Assembly: GCF_002843425.1 (NCBI RefSeq)
Contig: NZ_NKXO01000018.1
Location: forward strand, 1-64,000
From: Raineya orbicola
Lineage (GTDB): Bacteria; Bacteroidota; Bacteroidia; Cytophagales; Thermonemataceae
DNA length: 64,000 bases
Reading direction: 5' to 3'
The notes beneath the pieces were generated by a model, which saw only the letters and a list, made by a program, of their open reading frames with translations, was not told where the DNA came from and did not search any database. The first letter of the stretch is position 1; each line of letters opens with the position of its first letter. The position numbers were made by a program, and so were the translations under genes. Positions 34,883 to 42,917 of the stretch are shown here, one piece after another.

Positions 34883-34954
34883 GGCCCCGTAGTTCAATGG
34901 ATAGAATAGAAGTTTCCTAAACTTTTGATGTGGGTTCGATTCCCGCCGGGGCTA
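34883..34954 (+). tRNA. tRNA-Arg (anticodon CCT)
   Basis: Full cloverleaf. Acceptor GGCCCCG / CGGGGCT (first pair G-U), T8 A9, D stem GTTC / GAAT with loop AATGGATA, anticodon stem GAAGT / ACTTT with loop TTCCTAA (anticodon CCT, codon AGG), and T stem GTGGG / CCCGC with loop TTCGATT. Discriminator A; CCA is not encoded. It lies in a 349-bp gap (34746-35094) that is otherwise free of genes, apart from the gltX promoter and a short dyad (TTGGA-N7-TCCAA near 35029-35045) before lpd. Confidence 0.95.
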
Positions 34955-35094
34955 CAAAAAATTTCCTTATCATTCTGTACGAAAAGCCTATTTTTCACGC
35001 TTTTTCAGTGAGCCAACTTGCAATTTTTTGGAAATATTCTCCAAGTTACGTATTTTCACACCAAATTTTTTTTCAACCATAAACTTTACGGAAA

Positions 35095-36501
35095 ATGCAG
35101 TTTCAATTTGATGTAGCCGTTATTGGTTCGGGTCCGGGCGGATACGTAGCCGCTATTCGTTCTGCTCAATTAGGTTTCAAAACCGCAATCATTGAAAAAT
35201 ACAATACACTTGGAGGTACTTGCCTAAACGTGGGTTGTATCCCTTCCAAGGCTTTGCTTGATTCATCAGAACATTATTACAATGCCTTACATACCTTCGC
35301 CGAACACGGCATTAAAGTAAAAGAAGTAAAAGTCGATTTTGAGCAAATGATAAAACGCAAATCCGAAGTTGTGAAAATGACTTGCGATGGCGTTCAGTTT
35401 TTGATGAATAAAAATAAAATCAGCGTTTTTAATGGCATAGGCTCTTTTGTAGATAAAAATACACTTAAAATCACGAAAGCCGATGGCTCTGCCGAGCAAA
35501 TTACGGCTAAAAATATCATTATTGCCACAGGCTCTAAGCCTGCTACCTTGCCCGGCGTACAGATTGATAAAAAACGCATTATTACCTCTACGGAAGCATT
35601 GAGCTTAGAAAAACTCCCTAAATCAATGATTGTCATTGGGGCAGGTGTGATTGGGGCAGAGTTAGGTTCGGTATATGCTCGCCTTGGTACCAAAATTACA
35701 ATGATAGAATACGCAAGCTCTATGATTCCCACAATGGACGGCACAATGGGAAAAGAACTTTTCAAAGCTACCAAAAAATTAGGAATAGATTTTCACTTCA
35801 ATCATAAAGTTACTTCGGTAGAAAACACAGGCAAGGAAGTCATTGTAAAAGCTGATAACGCCAAAGGAGAAAGTCAAGAATTTAGAGCAGAATATTGTTT
35901 AATTTCCATAGGTAGAAAACCTTACACCGAAGGTTTGGCATTGGAAAATGCAGGTCTGAAAACTGATGAAAGAGGCAGAATAGAAGTTGATGAACATTTA
36001 GAAACCAAAGTAAAGGGGATTTACGCCATAGGCGATGTGGTACGTGGAGCGATGCTTGCCCACAAAGCCGAAGAAGAAGGCATTTTTGTTGCTGAAACTA
36101 TTGCAGGACAAAAACCGCATATCAATTATTTGCTTATTCCGAACGTGGTTTATACTTGGCCCGAAGTAGCGGGGGTAGGTTATACCGAAGAAGAACTCAA
36201 ACAAAAAGGTATTCCTTACAAGGTAGGACAATTCCCTTACAGAGCATTAGGCAGAGCCAGAGCCAGTATGGATATTGATGGACTTGTAAAAGTGCTTGCT
36301 CACAAAGATACAGACGAAATTTTGGGTATGCACATCATTGGGGCAAGAGCCGCCGATATGATTGCCGTTGGAGTTACAGCTATGGAGTTTAGAGCCTCTG
36401 CCGAAGACATTGCCCGTCAGAGTCACGCTCACCCAACTTATATGGAGGCAGTGAAAGAGGCTTGCCTTGCCGCTTCCGAAAATAGACCTTTGCATATTTA
36501 G
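35095..36501 (+). CDS. lpdA: Dihydrolipoyl dehydrogenase
   Basis: E3 component of 2-oxoacid dehydrogenase complexes and glycine cleavage; reoxidises dihydrolipoamide with NAD+. 468 residues. FAD-binding GSGPGG (11-16), redox-active disulfide GGTCLNVGC (Cys43, Cys48), NAD-binding VIGAGVIGAELGSVYARLG, second FAD motif GIYAIGDV, and the C-terminal catalytic HPTxxE (His446, Glu451). The E1 and E2 genes are not adjacent. Confidence 0.97.
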   Translation: MQFQFDVAVIGSGPGGYVAAIRSAQLGFKTAIIEKYNTLGGTCLNVGCIPSKALLDSSEHYYNALHTFAEHGIKVKEVKVDFEQMIKRKSEVVKMTCDGVQFLMNKNKISVFNGIGSFVDKNTLKITKADGSAEQITAKNIIIATGSKPATLPGVQIDKKRIITSTEALSLEKLPKSMIVIGAGVIGAELGSVYARLGTKITMIEYASSMIPTMDGTMGKELFKATKKLGIDFHFNHKVTSVENTGKEVIVKADNAKGESQEFRAEYCLISIGRKPYTEGLALENAGLKTDERGRIEVDEHLETKVKGIYAIGDVVRGAMLAHKAEEEGIFVAETIAGQKPHINYLLIPNVVYTWPEVAGVGYTEEELKQKGIPYKVGQFPYRALGRARASMDIDGLVKVLAHKDTDEILGMHIIGARAADMIAVGVTAMEFRASAEDIARQSHAHPTYMEAVKEACLAASENRPLHI

Positions 36502-36512
36502 AATTGTATTGG

Positions 36513-36543
36513 GGGCTTTACTGAATAGTGAAGCCCTCTTTAG
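36513..36543 (+). terminator. Terminator of lpd
   Basis: 10-bp stem GGGCTTTACT / AGTGAAGCCC (one G-U pair) with loop GAAT, followed by TCTTT. Confidence 0.75.
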
Positions 36544-36571
36544 AATGATTTTTTGATGTGTAAAGCAAATA

Positions 36572-37132
36572 CTACCAATTTCGCAGAGCAATTACACATC
36601 TTTCTTGTGAAAGTTTCTGAATTTCATCGGCAATATTCAGTTCTGTTTTGGCGTCGTGAAAAAGTCTTAGATATTCTTTTTTGAGTTCTTTGCGTTTCAT
36701 TGCTTCTAAGAAGCGTCTTATTTCGTCTTCGGTTTCAAGAAGCAAGCGAGGTACAAGGGTAGGTTTGCCTGTTTCATCTTTGGCAACCATCGTAAAGTAG
36801 CTAGTGTTAGTGTGCCTTTGCTCACCTGTTTTGATGTTTTCAGCGGTTACCTTGATGCCTACCACCAAAGAAGTTTTTCCAACATAATTTACTGATGCGG
36901 CAAAACGCACCAAATCGCCTACTTCCACAGGGCTTAAAAACTCAACATTATCCACTGTTACGGTTACGCAATACGCCCCTGCGTGTTTAGAGGCACAGGC
37001 ATAAGCTACTTTATCCATAATAGAAAGTAGAATACCGCCGTGAATTTTCCCACCGAAATTGGCATAAGCAGGTATCATCAGTTCTACAAGTTCGGTTTGC
37101 GAGTATCGTACAGGCAAAATGTCGGCAATCAT
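36572..37132 (-). CDS. Acyl-CoA thioesterase (hotdog fold, YciA/BFIT type)
   Basis: 186 residues. The hotdog domain is evident: MIPAYANFGGKIHGGILLSIMDKVAYACASKHAGAYCVTVTVDNVEFLSPVEVGDLVRFAASVNYVGKTSLVVGIKV. The catalytic segment NFGGKIHGG has Asn in the position common to this subgroup. The C-terminal extension is helical and charged. It hydrolyses acyl-CoA; chain-length preference cannot be read from sequence. Monocistronic, convergent with lpd. Confidence 0.9.
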   Translation of the reverse strand: MIADILPVRYSQTELVELMIPAYANFGGKIHGGILLSIMDKVAYACASKHAGAYCVTVTVDNVEFLSPVEVGDLVRFAASVNYVGKTSLVVGIKVTAENIKTGEQRHTNTSYFTMVAKDETGKPTLVPRLLLETEDEIRRFLEAMKRKELKKEYLRLFHDAKTELNIADEIQKLSQERCVIALRNW

Positions 37133-37299
37133 ACCAGTAAAATTTTAACAAAATAACTCAAAAAATTAAGAAGGGCAAATCTTTTTTAGAGAAATTTCCA
37201 TTTGAAAACTAATAAACGTTTTTCAAACTTTCCTGCTGTATTTGGCTTTTACAATAAAAATGTTTTTCTTTGCGTTAGCAAGAAAACATAAGAATTTCT

Positions 37300-37854
37300 G
37301 TGAAAATTTACACTAAAACAGGCGATAAAGGGCAAACCTCTTTGGTAAGCGGGAAAAGAGTAGCAAAGTTTCATTTACGCATAGAAAGCTACGGAACCGT
37401 AGATGAGCTAAATTCTTACATAGGTTTGGTTCGCGACCAAGAGGTGAATGAAAAACGTAAAGATATTTTGAAAGAAATTCAGGATAGACTTTTTACGATT
37501 GGCTCACTTTTGGCTTCCGAGCCAGAAAATCAAAAAAAGAAAGTTCCTGATTTACTGGAAACTGATGTAGAGCTTTTAGAAAAAGAAATTGATAAAATGG
37601 ACGAAGAGTTGCCTGCTATGCGATTTTTTATTTTGCCCGGTGGGCATACTGCTATTTCTTTTGGGCATATTGCTCGTACGGTTTGTCGCCGTGCTGAAAG
37701 ATTGGTACTAAAACTTTCTCACGAAGAAGAAATCATCGCAGGAGAGTTGATTGTTCGTTATTTGAACCGACTTTCAGATTATTTGTTCGTACTTTGCCGA
37801 AAAATGCACCAAGAATTAGGCATAGACGAAATACCTTGGAAACCTCGCATCTAA
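37300..37854 (+). CDS. Cob(I)alamin adenosyltransferase, PduO type
   Basis: Makes adenosylcobalamin from cob(I)alamin and ATP. 184 residues, starting at GTG (MKIYTKTGDKGQTSL). Signatures: TKTGDKGxTSL (ATP site), ESYGTVDELNSYIGL, FILPGGH, and RTVCRRAERLVLKL followed by LNRLSDYLFVLCR. No B12-dependent mutase or other cobalamin gene lies nearby. ilvE begins 14 bp downstream, so the two are probably cotranscribed. Confidence 0.94.
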   Translation: MKIYTKTGDKGQTSLVSGKRVAKFHLRIESYGTVDELNSYIGLVRDQEVNEKRKDILKEIQDRLFTIGSLLASEPENQKKKVPDLLETDVELLEKEIDKMDEELPAMRFFILPGGHTAISFGHIARTVCRRAERLVLKLSHEEEIIAGELIVRYLNRLSDYLFVLCRKMHQELGIDEIPWKPRI

Positions 37855-37868
37855 AACAATTAAAACAA

Positions 37869-38942
37869 ATGACTTCTATGATTGAAACCCTGCCTTTGGA
37901 AATTGAACTCACCTCTCAATCTCGCATAGATGGCGTAGATTTTGAAAATCTTGGCTTCGGTAGAGTTTTTTCTGACCATATGCTTGTGGCAGAATATAAA
38001 AACGGCGAATGGGTGAGTGCCAAAGTGATGCCTTACGGCAATTTGTATATGAGTCCTGCAATGTCGGTACTGCACTACGGGCAAAGTATTTTTGAAGGTT
38101 TGAAAGCTCAATATATGAAAGATGGACGTATTTCGGTATTCAGACCTTGGGAAAATCATAAGCGAATGCTTGCCTCTGCTGAAAGAATGTGTATGCCTGC
38201 TGTCCCTGAAGATTTGTTTATCGGAGGAATTAAACAACTCATTGAAATTGATAAAAAATGGATACCCAAACAAAAAGGAGCAAGTTTGTATATTCGTCCT
38301 TTTATGTTTGCTTCTGAGGAATTTTTGGGGGTAAGACCTTCGCAAGAATACAAATTTATCATTTTTACCTGTCCTGTGGGGAATTATTACTCTGAACCTG
38401 TACGCCTGAAAATTGAAACACATTATTCTCGTGTAGCTCAAGGGGGAATTGGTTGTGCAAAAACCGCAGGAAACTATGCGGCTTCGCTATATGGAGCGGT
38501 AAAAGTGCAAAAAATGGGCTATCATCAAGCTCTTTGGACAAATAGCCTCACTCACGAGTACATTGAGGAAGTTGGTACTATGAATATTATGTTCCGAATA
38601 GGCAATCGTGTTCTTACTCCTGAACTTGGCGATACTATTCTGAAAGGTGTTACACGCGATAGCGTACTCACTTTGGCACGTGAGTGGGGCTATGAGGTAG
38701 AAGAACGCAAAGTGAGTGTTAAGGAAATAGCCGAAGCCTTGCAAAATGGTATGCTTGATGAAGCCTTTGGCTTGGGTACGGCGGCAGTAGTGGCTCACGT
38801 GAAAGTTATGCACTACGATGGAAAAGATTACGAGCTACCGCCTCTTGAAAAACGTACATTAGCAAATAAAATATACGATTATCTTATCCAATTGCGTAAC
38901 GGAGACATTGAAGATACGCATAACTGGCTACTGATTCTATGA
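37869..38942 (+). CDS. ilvE: Branched-chain amino acid aminotransferase
   Basis: PLP enzyme interconverting Ile/Leu/Val and their 2-oxo acids. I use the ATG at 37869 (357 residues; MTSMIETLPLEIE). The longer frame from 37794 overlaps the upstream gene and is not needed. BCAT group II features: GQSIFEGLKAQ, RPFMFASEEFLGVRPSQEYKFIIFTCPVGNYY, the PLP lysine in GCAKTAGNYAASL, EVGTMNIMF and GTAAVVAHV. Terminator follows at 38979. Confidence 0.96.
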   Translation: MTSMIETLPLEIELTSQSRIDGVDFENLGFGRVFSDHMLVAEYKNGEWVSAKVMPYGNLYMSPAMSVLHYGQSIFEGLKAQYMKDGRISVFRPWENHKRMLASAERMCMPAVPEDLFIGGIKQLIEIDKKWIPKQKGASLYIRPFMFASEEFLGVRPSQEYKFIIFTCPVGNYYSEPVRLKIETHYSRVAQGGIGCAKTAGNYAASLYGAVKVQKMGYHQALWTNSLTHEYIEEVGTMNIMFRIGNRVLTPELGDTILKGVTRDSVLTLAREWGYEVEERKVSVKEIAEALQNGMLDEAFGLGTAAVVAHVKVMHYDGKDYELPPLEKRTLANKIYDYLIQLRNGDIEDTHNWLLIL

Positions 38943-38978
38943 TGAATTAGAGTTCGTCTTTTTTACAAAACTTCTATA

Positions 38979-39009
38979 AAACGGCAGTGTTAAAAACATT
39001 GCCGTTTTT
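38979..39009 (+). terminator. Terminator of the adenosyltransferase-ilvE pair
   Basis: 11-bp stem ACGGCAGTGTT / AACATTGCCGT (one G-U) with loop AAA, followed by TTTTTC. It overlaps the start of the longest open frame of the next gene, so that gene must start further down. Confidence 0.9.
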
Positions 39010-39066
39010 CATCATAGTTTTAAGAGAATTCCTTTTTTATTCTTTCTTTTGGAACAAAATTTGCCT

Positions 39067-39074
39067 TACCTTTG
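39067..39074 (+). promoter_or_regulatory. -7 box for the GH3/beta-lactamase fusion
   Basis: TACCTTTG (TAnnTTTG), 20 bp before the ATG at 39095. Confidence 0.55.
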
Positions 39075-39094
39075 GCAGGAAAATAACCAGCTCT

Positions 39095-42073
39095 ATGTAT
39101 AAAAAACTTGTAGTAGTAGCTTTATTGCCTGCTTTTATTCCTTTGTTTCATTTATTACAGCACAGAAAAGTAGTTACATTTGCAGAAAAATATATTGAGC
39201 CAAGTTTTGTTTTTTTTAGTCAAGAGGAGCGTTGGGTAGATAGTGTTTTTCGTAAGATGAGCCTTGATGAAAAAATCGGGCAACTTTTTATGGTGGCAGC
39301 CTATTCCAATAAAGACGAAAAACACTACAGAGAAATTGAAAAGTTCATCAAAGAGCATCATATCGGTGGTTTGATATTCTTTCAGGGTAATCCCTACAAG
39401 CAAGCCCAATTAACTAACCGCTATCAAGCTAAAAGCGAAGTACCTTTGCTAATTGCCATAGATGCTGAATGGGGCTTGGCAATGCGTTTAGATAGCACTT
39501 TGGCGTATCCTTATCAGATTACTTTGGGAGCTTTACGAGCTGAAAATGACTCTCTCATTGAAGTTATGGGTGAGCAAATCGGTAAGCAGTGCAAACGTTT
39601 GGGCATACACGTAAATTTTGCCCCTGTGGTGGATATCAACAACAACCCCGCTAACCCTGTGATAGGTTTTCGTTCTTTTGGTGAAAACAAAGAAAAAGTA
39701 GCTCGCAAAGGCATAGCCTATATGAAAGGCTTGCAGAAAAGTGGTGTAATGGCGGTTGCTAAACATTTTCCTGGGCACGGCGATACCGACCAAGATTCGC
39801 ATTACGCTTTGCCGCAACTCAAACATAGCACAGAGCGTTTGGATAGTCTTGAACTTTATCCTTTTCGTAAGCTCATTGAGGCAGGTGTGCAGGGCATAAT
39901 GGTTGCTCATCTGAATATTCCCGCTTACGAAACGCGTCCCAATTATGCTACAACACTTTCCGAAAATGTCGTGAAAAATCTGCTTACGCAAAAAATGGGC
40001 TTTTCAGGGCTGATTTTCACAGATGCCCTTAATATGAAAGGTGTTAGTGATTATTTTCCCGCAGGTGAATTGGAAGTTTTGGCTTTACAAGCAGGAAACG
40101 ATGTTTTACTTTTTCCAACCAATATCCCTTTGGCAGTGAAAGCTATCAAAAAAGCATTGAAAAAGAAGAAAATAAAAAAAGAAGTCTTTGAGCGAAGTGT
40201 CAAAAAAATTTTGAGAGCCAAGTACCGAGCAGGGCTACATCGCTACGAGCCTATTGCCTTGCAAAACCTCACTCAAGAACTTAATCCCGAAAAAGAGTTT
40301 GAAAAACTTACTGAAAAAATTTATCAGAAATCTATCACGTTGGCTTGCAATCAGGATAGTTTAGTGCCTTTTGTACATTTAGATTTGCATAATTTTGCTT
40401 CGGTGGCAATCAACGCAAATCCTAAAAACGAACAGGCTTGGCAAGAAATGCTTTCCAACTATACCGAATTTGAGCATATTGGTTTGCAAACTACCAAAGA
40501 AAACTGGCAAAATATTTCTGAAAAGTTACAAAAATTAGATAGCACTAAAACTTTAATTGTGGGTATTTTTGGAATGAGTAGGCTGGCTACTAAAAAATAT
40601 GGCATTGATAGCCTGACTATCAGAGCGGTAGAGCAAATTCAGCGTAGGCATAAACACGTTTTAGTATGTGTATTTGGCAATCCGTACAGTTTGCGATTTT
40701 TGAAGGCTCGCAATGCTTTGGTGGCTTATGAAGAGAATGAATTTACGCTTAAATACGTGCCGCAAATGATTTTCGGGGCTTTCGGAATAGAAGGACAAAT
40801 ACCTGTTTCGGTAGGAAATATTAAGGAAGGAGAAGGGCAAAAGACATTAGAAATAGCACGTTTGCAATATGGCTTCAGTCCTGAAAGTGTAGGAATGAGC
40901 AGTGATACGCTTCGTAAAATGGATACGCTCATTCAGAGTGCTATTTTGAATAGGGTATTCCCTGGTTGTCAGGTGCTTGTAGCTCGCAAAGGTAAGGTAG
41001 TTTGGCATAAAGCCTATGGCTATCACGCCTACGAAAGTACTCAAAAAGTAACTTTACAAAGCATCTATGATTTGGCTTCAATCAGCAAGGTAGCGGGTAC
41101 TACGCAGGCATTGATGTTTTTGTTTGATATAGGCAAATTAGACCTTTCGCTAAAAGCCGCTGATTATCTGCCCGAGCTTGCCAAAAGCAACAAGAAAAAT
41201 ATGATTATTCACGATATTTTGCTTCATCAGGCGGGGCTGAAACCTTATGAACTTTTTTACAAACGCACTTTGGGCAAAATGCGAGAACCTTCGGAAAAGT
41301 ATTTCAGCTATACTAAAAATGATACCTTCTGCGTACAAGTAGCTCCTAATTTATTTGCTCGTAAAGATATTGAAGAAATTGTTTGGCAATGGGTTATTCA
41401 GAGTGATTTGCTTAAAAAGAAAGGCAAGCGTTATCCTTACGAATACAGCGATTTAGGCTTTTTCATTATGAAAAGAATAGTGGATAAATTGCTCAACGAG
41501 CCGATGGATAAATTTTTAAGGCGAAACTTTTATCTACCTTTGGGGGCAAATACGCTTTGTTATAAACCTTTGGAACATTTTCCCAAAGAACGAATTGTAC
41601 CCACTGAAAATGATAAATATTTTCGCAGGGAACTTCTTTGGGGAACAGTTCACGACCCCACTGCCGCACTAATTGGCGGAGTAGCAGGACACGCAGGACT
41701 TTTTGGCACTGCCAACGACCTTGCCAAACTCTTGCAAATGAACCTTCAAAAAGGCTATTATGGAGGCATTCGTTATCTTGTTCCTGAAACTATTGAGCTT
41801 TTTACTTCACAAACTGATAGTCTCAATCGTAGAGGTTTGGGTTGGGATAAACCCCCGAAAGGAGCTATTTTTACTTATATTTCGCAATTTTCTACTCCCA
41901 AATCTTACGGACACGCAGGCTATACAGGCACAGTAGCCTGGGTAGATCCTGAAAAAGAACTCATTATTATTTTTCTTTCCAACAGAGTTCACCCCAACGA
42001 TAATAATCGTATGATTAGACAACATACGCGTCGTAAGGTGCAAGATATTGTTTATCAGGCACTATTGGAGTAA
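39095..42073 (+). CDS. GH3 N-acetylglucosaminidase (NagZ-like) fused to a class C beta-lactamase-type serine hydrolase
   Basis: 992 residues from the ATG at 39095. A hydrophobic N terminus (KLVVVALLPAFIPLFHLL) acts as signal or anchor. GH3 domain (about 45-400): the NagZ active site KHFPGHGDTDQDSH (223-236) supplies the His-Asp dyad, and the nucleophile is Asp310 in FTDALNM. A linker resembling GH3 domain 2 (about 400-590) follows. The C-terminal beta-lactamase/transpeptidase domain (about 600-985) has SISK (SxxK, 662-665), YSD at the YxN position and GHAGYTG at the KTG position. NagZ removes GlcNAc from muropeptides. The second domain could be a D,D-peptidase, esterase or amidase. The fusion points to peptidoglycan turnover in the periplasm. 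Its 3' end overlaps the Lrp gene by 12 bp. Confidence 0.92.
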   Translation: MYKKLVVVALLPAFIPLFHLLQHRKVVTFAEKYIEPSFVFFSQEERWVDSVFRKMSLDEKIGQLFMVAAYSNKDEKHYREIEKFIKEHHIGGLIFFQGNPYKQAQLTNRYQAKSEVPLLIAIDAEWGLAMRLDSTLAYPYQITLGALRAENDSLIEVMGEQIGKQCKRLGIHVNFAPVVDINNNPANPVIGFRSFGENKEKVARKGIAYMKGLQKSGVMAVAKHFPGHGDTDQDSHYALPQLKHSTERLDSLELYPFRKLIEAGVQGIMVAHLNIPAYETRPNYATTLSENVVKNLLTQKMGFSGLIFTDALNMKGVSDYFPAGELEVLALQAGNDVLLFPTNIPLAVKAIKKALKKKKIKKEVFERSVKKILRAKYRAGLHRYEPIALQNLTQELNPEKEFEKLTEKIYQKSITLACNQDSLVPFVHLDLHNFASVAINANPKNEQAWQEMLSNYTEFEHIGLQTTKENWQNISEKLQKLDSTKTLIVGIFGMSRLATKKYGIDSLTIRAVEQIQRRHKHVLVCVFGNPYSLRFLKARNALVAYEENEFTLKYVPQMIFGAFGIEGQIPVSVGNIKEGEGQKTLEIARLQYGFSPESVGMSSDTLRKMDTLIQSAILNRVFPGCQVLVARKGKVVWHKAYGYHAYESTQKVTLQSIYDLASISKVAGTTQALMFLFDIGKLDLSLKAADYLPELAKSNKKNMIIHDILLHQAGLKPYELFYKRTLGKMREPSEKYFSYTKNDTFCVQVAPNLFARKDIEEIVWQWVIQSDLLKKKGKRYPYEYSDLGFFIMKRIVDKLLNEPMDKFLRRNFYLPLGANTLCYKPLEHFPKERIVPTENDKYFRRELLWGTVHDPTAALIGGVAGHAGLFGTANDLAKLLQMNLQKGYYGGIRYLVPETIELFTSQTDSLNRRGLGWDKPPKGAIFTYISQFSTPKSYGHAGYTGTVAWVDPEKELIIIFLSNRVHPNDNNRMIRQHTRRKVQDIVYQALLE

Positions 42074-42526
42074 AAGCGGACGATTCAGACGCTCTTCTAA
42101 TGAAATAAATGTTTCGGTACGTTGTACTCCCGGTACGGTTTGAATTTTCTCATTCAAAACCTCTCGCAGATGCTTGGTATCTTTGCAAATGATTTTCGCA
42201 AAAATACTATACGCCCCTGTGGTGTAATGCAAATTTACTACTTCGGGAATTGCCTCTAAGGCTTCTACGGCTTCCTCATAAAGCGAACTTCTTTCTAAGT
42301 AAATTCCAATAAATGCCGTAATATCCCAGCCTAATTTGTGATAATCTACTTTGAGCGTGGCTCCTTGCACTACTCCCAAACGCTTGAGTTTTTCCATACG
42401 TACGTGTACGGTACCATTGGAAACAAAAGCCTTTTCTGCTACACTGCTGTACGGCTGATTAGCATCTTGCAAAAGTAAATTGATAATGCGATAGTCGGTT
42501 TTGTCAAATTGATAATTTTCAGACAT
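42062..42526 (-). CDS. Lrp/AsnC-family transcriptional regulator
   Basis: 154 residues from the ATG at 42526 (MSENYQFDKTDYRIINLLLQDANQPYSSVAEKAFVSNGTVHVRMEKLKRLGVVQG); ten codons of longer frame precede it. N-terminal AsnC helix-turn-helix and C-terminal RAM ligand-binding domain (AFIGIYLERSSLYEEAVEALEAIPEVVNLHYTTGAYSIFAKIICKDTKHLREVLNEKIQTVPGVQRTETFISLEE). Probably amino-acid responsive. The upstream region holds repeated TTTTTTGAAA motifs that may be its operator. Convergent overlap of 12 bp with the GH3 gene. Confidence 0.93.
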   Translation of the reverse strand: MSENYQFDKTDYRIINLLLQDANQPYSSVAEKAFVSNGTVHVRMEKLKRLGVVQGATLKVDYHKLGWDITAFIGIYLERSSLYEEAVEALEAIPEVVNLHYTTGAYSIFAKIICKDTKHLREVLNEKIQTVPGVQRTETFISLEERLNRPLLLQ

Positions 42527-42537
42527 AACAGAAATGT

Positions 42538-42615
42538 GTTTTTGAAAATTTTTCAAATAAAATTAAATTTTTTGAAAAAATAATAATTTTTTGAAAGTTT
42601 TTTTGAAAAAATTTG
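42538..42615. promoter_or_regulatory. AT-rich repeated TTTTTTGAAA tract upstream of lrp
   Basis: At least four copies of T5-7GAAA and one inverted TTTTTCAAA occur within 78 bp between the Lrp gene and the tRNA-like RNA gene. Lrp proteins bind AT-rich phased sites, so autoregulation is possible. The downstream edge includes the TTTG of the RNA gene's putative promoter. This tract is part of the 391-bp gap 42527-42917, which also holds the RNA and its terminator. Confidence 0.45.
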
Positions 42616-42643
42616 CAACAAAATAGGCTTTCGTTTAATATTG
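42612..42643 (+). promoter_or_regulatory. Putative promoter of the tRNA-like RNA
   Basis: TTTG (42612-42615), 20 bp, TAATATTG (42636-42643; one mismatch to TAnnTTTG). Transcription would begin about 15 nt before the acceptor stem, leaving a short leader for RNase P. Confidence 0.45.
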
Positions 42644-42666
42644 TAGCAGAAATTCAGTTATTACTT

Positions 42667-42814
42667 TGTAGGGTGGTGAAATTTTGGCAGACACACCCTC
42701 CTCTCTCGGGGGCGGGGATACAGAAAGAAAGCTATGGCTCGGTAGGTGTAATTATTACGGCTACGAAGCCTTTTGCCTAATCTCCTCGTGAAGGTTCGAG
42801 TCCTTCCCCTACAG
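42667..42814 (+). ncRNA. tRNA-Leu-like RNA with a 77-nt structured variable region
   Basis: Acceptor TGTAGGG (42667-42673) pairs perfectly with CCCTACA (42807-42813), discriminator G. T8 G9, then D stem GTG / CAC with a GG-containing loop (AAATTTTGGCAGA), as in class II (leucine) tRNAs. Anticodon stem CCCTC / GGGGG has loop CTCTCTC (nominal anticodon CTC, pyrimidine at 37). T stem GAAGG / CCTTC has loop TTCGAGT. Between anticodon stem and T stem lie 77 nt (42713-42789) instead of about 13. They fold as a base stem CGGGGA / TCCTCG, a small AGC-TATG-GCT hairpin, and TAGG / CCTA enclosing GTAA-TTA-TTAC and GGCT-ACGA-AGCC. A terminator follows at once. It may be a tRNA-derived regulatory RNA or a tRNA pseudogene with an insertion; a normal decoding tRNA is unlikely. 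Confidence 0.7.
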
Positions 42815-42820
42815 CTACGA

Positions 42821-42851
42821 AAGGTTTGAATGAAAGTTCAAACCTTTTTTT
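42821..42851 (+). terminator. Terminator of the tRNA-like RNA
   Basis: 10-bp perfect stem AAGGTTTGAA / TTCAAACCTT with loop TGAAAG, ending in seven T. Confidence 0.9.
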
Positions 42852-42917
42852 ATTTTGAAAAATGTAGTGTGGTATGAAAATTTGTTAGTTTTGCGTTAAG
42901 GTGCTAACAAAACTTAA

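Noticed and set aside
35014-35047. Operator dyad upstream of lpd
   Set aside because: AACTTG...CAAGTT and TTGGA...TCCAA are short and AT-flanked, expected by chance in such sequence; recorded but not claimed.
39533-39991. 152-codon open frame on the minus strand
   Set aside because: Antisense to the GH3 domain; no recognisable protein features and no promoter.
42667-42814. Group I intron or tmRNA at the tRNA-like locus
   Set aside because: The insert (77 nt) is far too short for a group I intron and lies outside the anticodon loop. There is no tag reading frame, and the tmRNA 5' signature is absent. The only sequences able to pair with the 5' anticodon strand directly follow the loop, so splicing there would not restore a normal tRNA.
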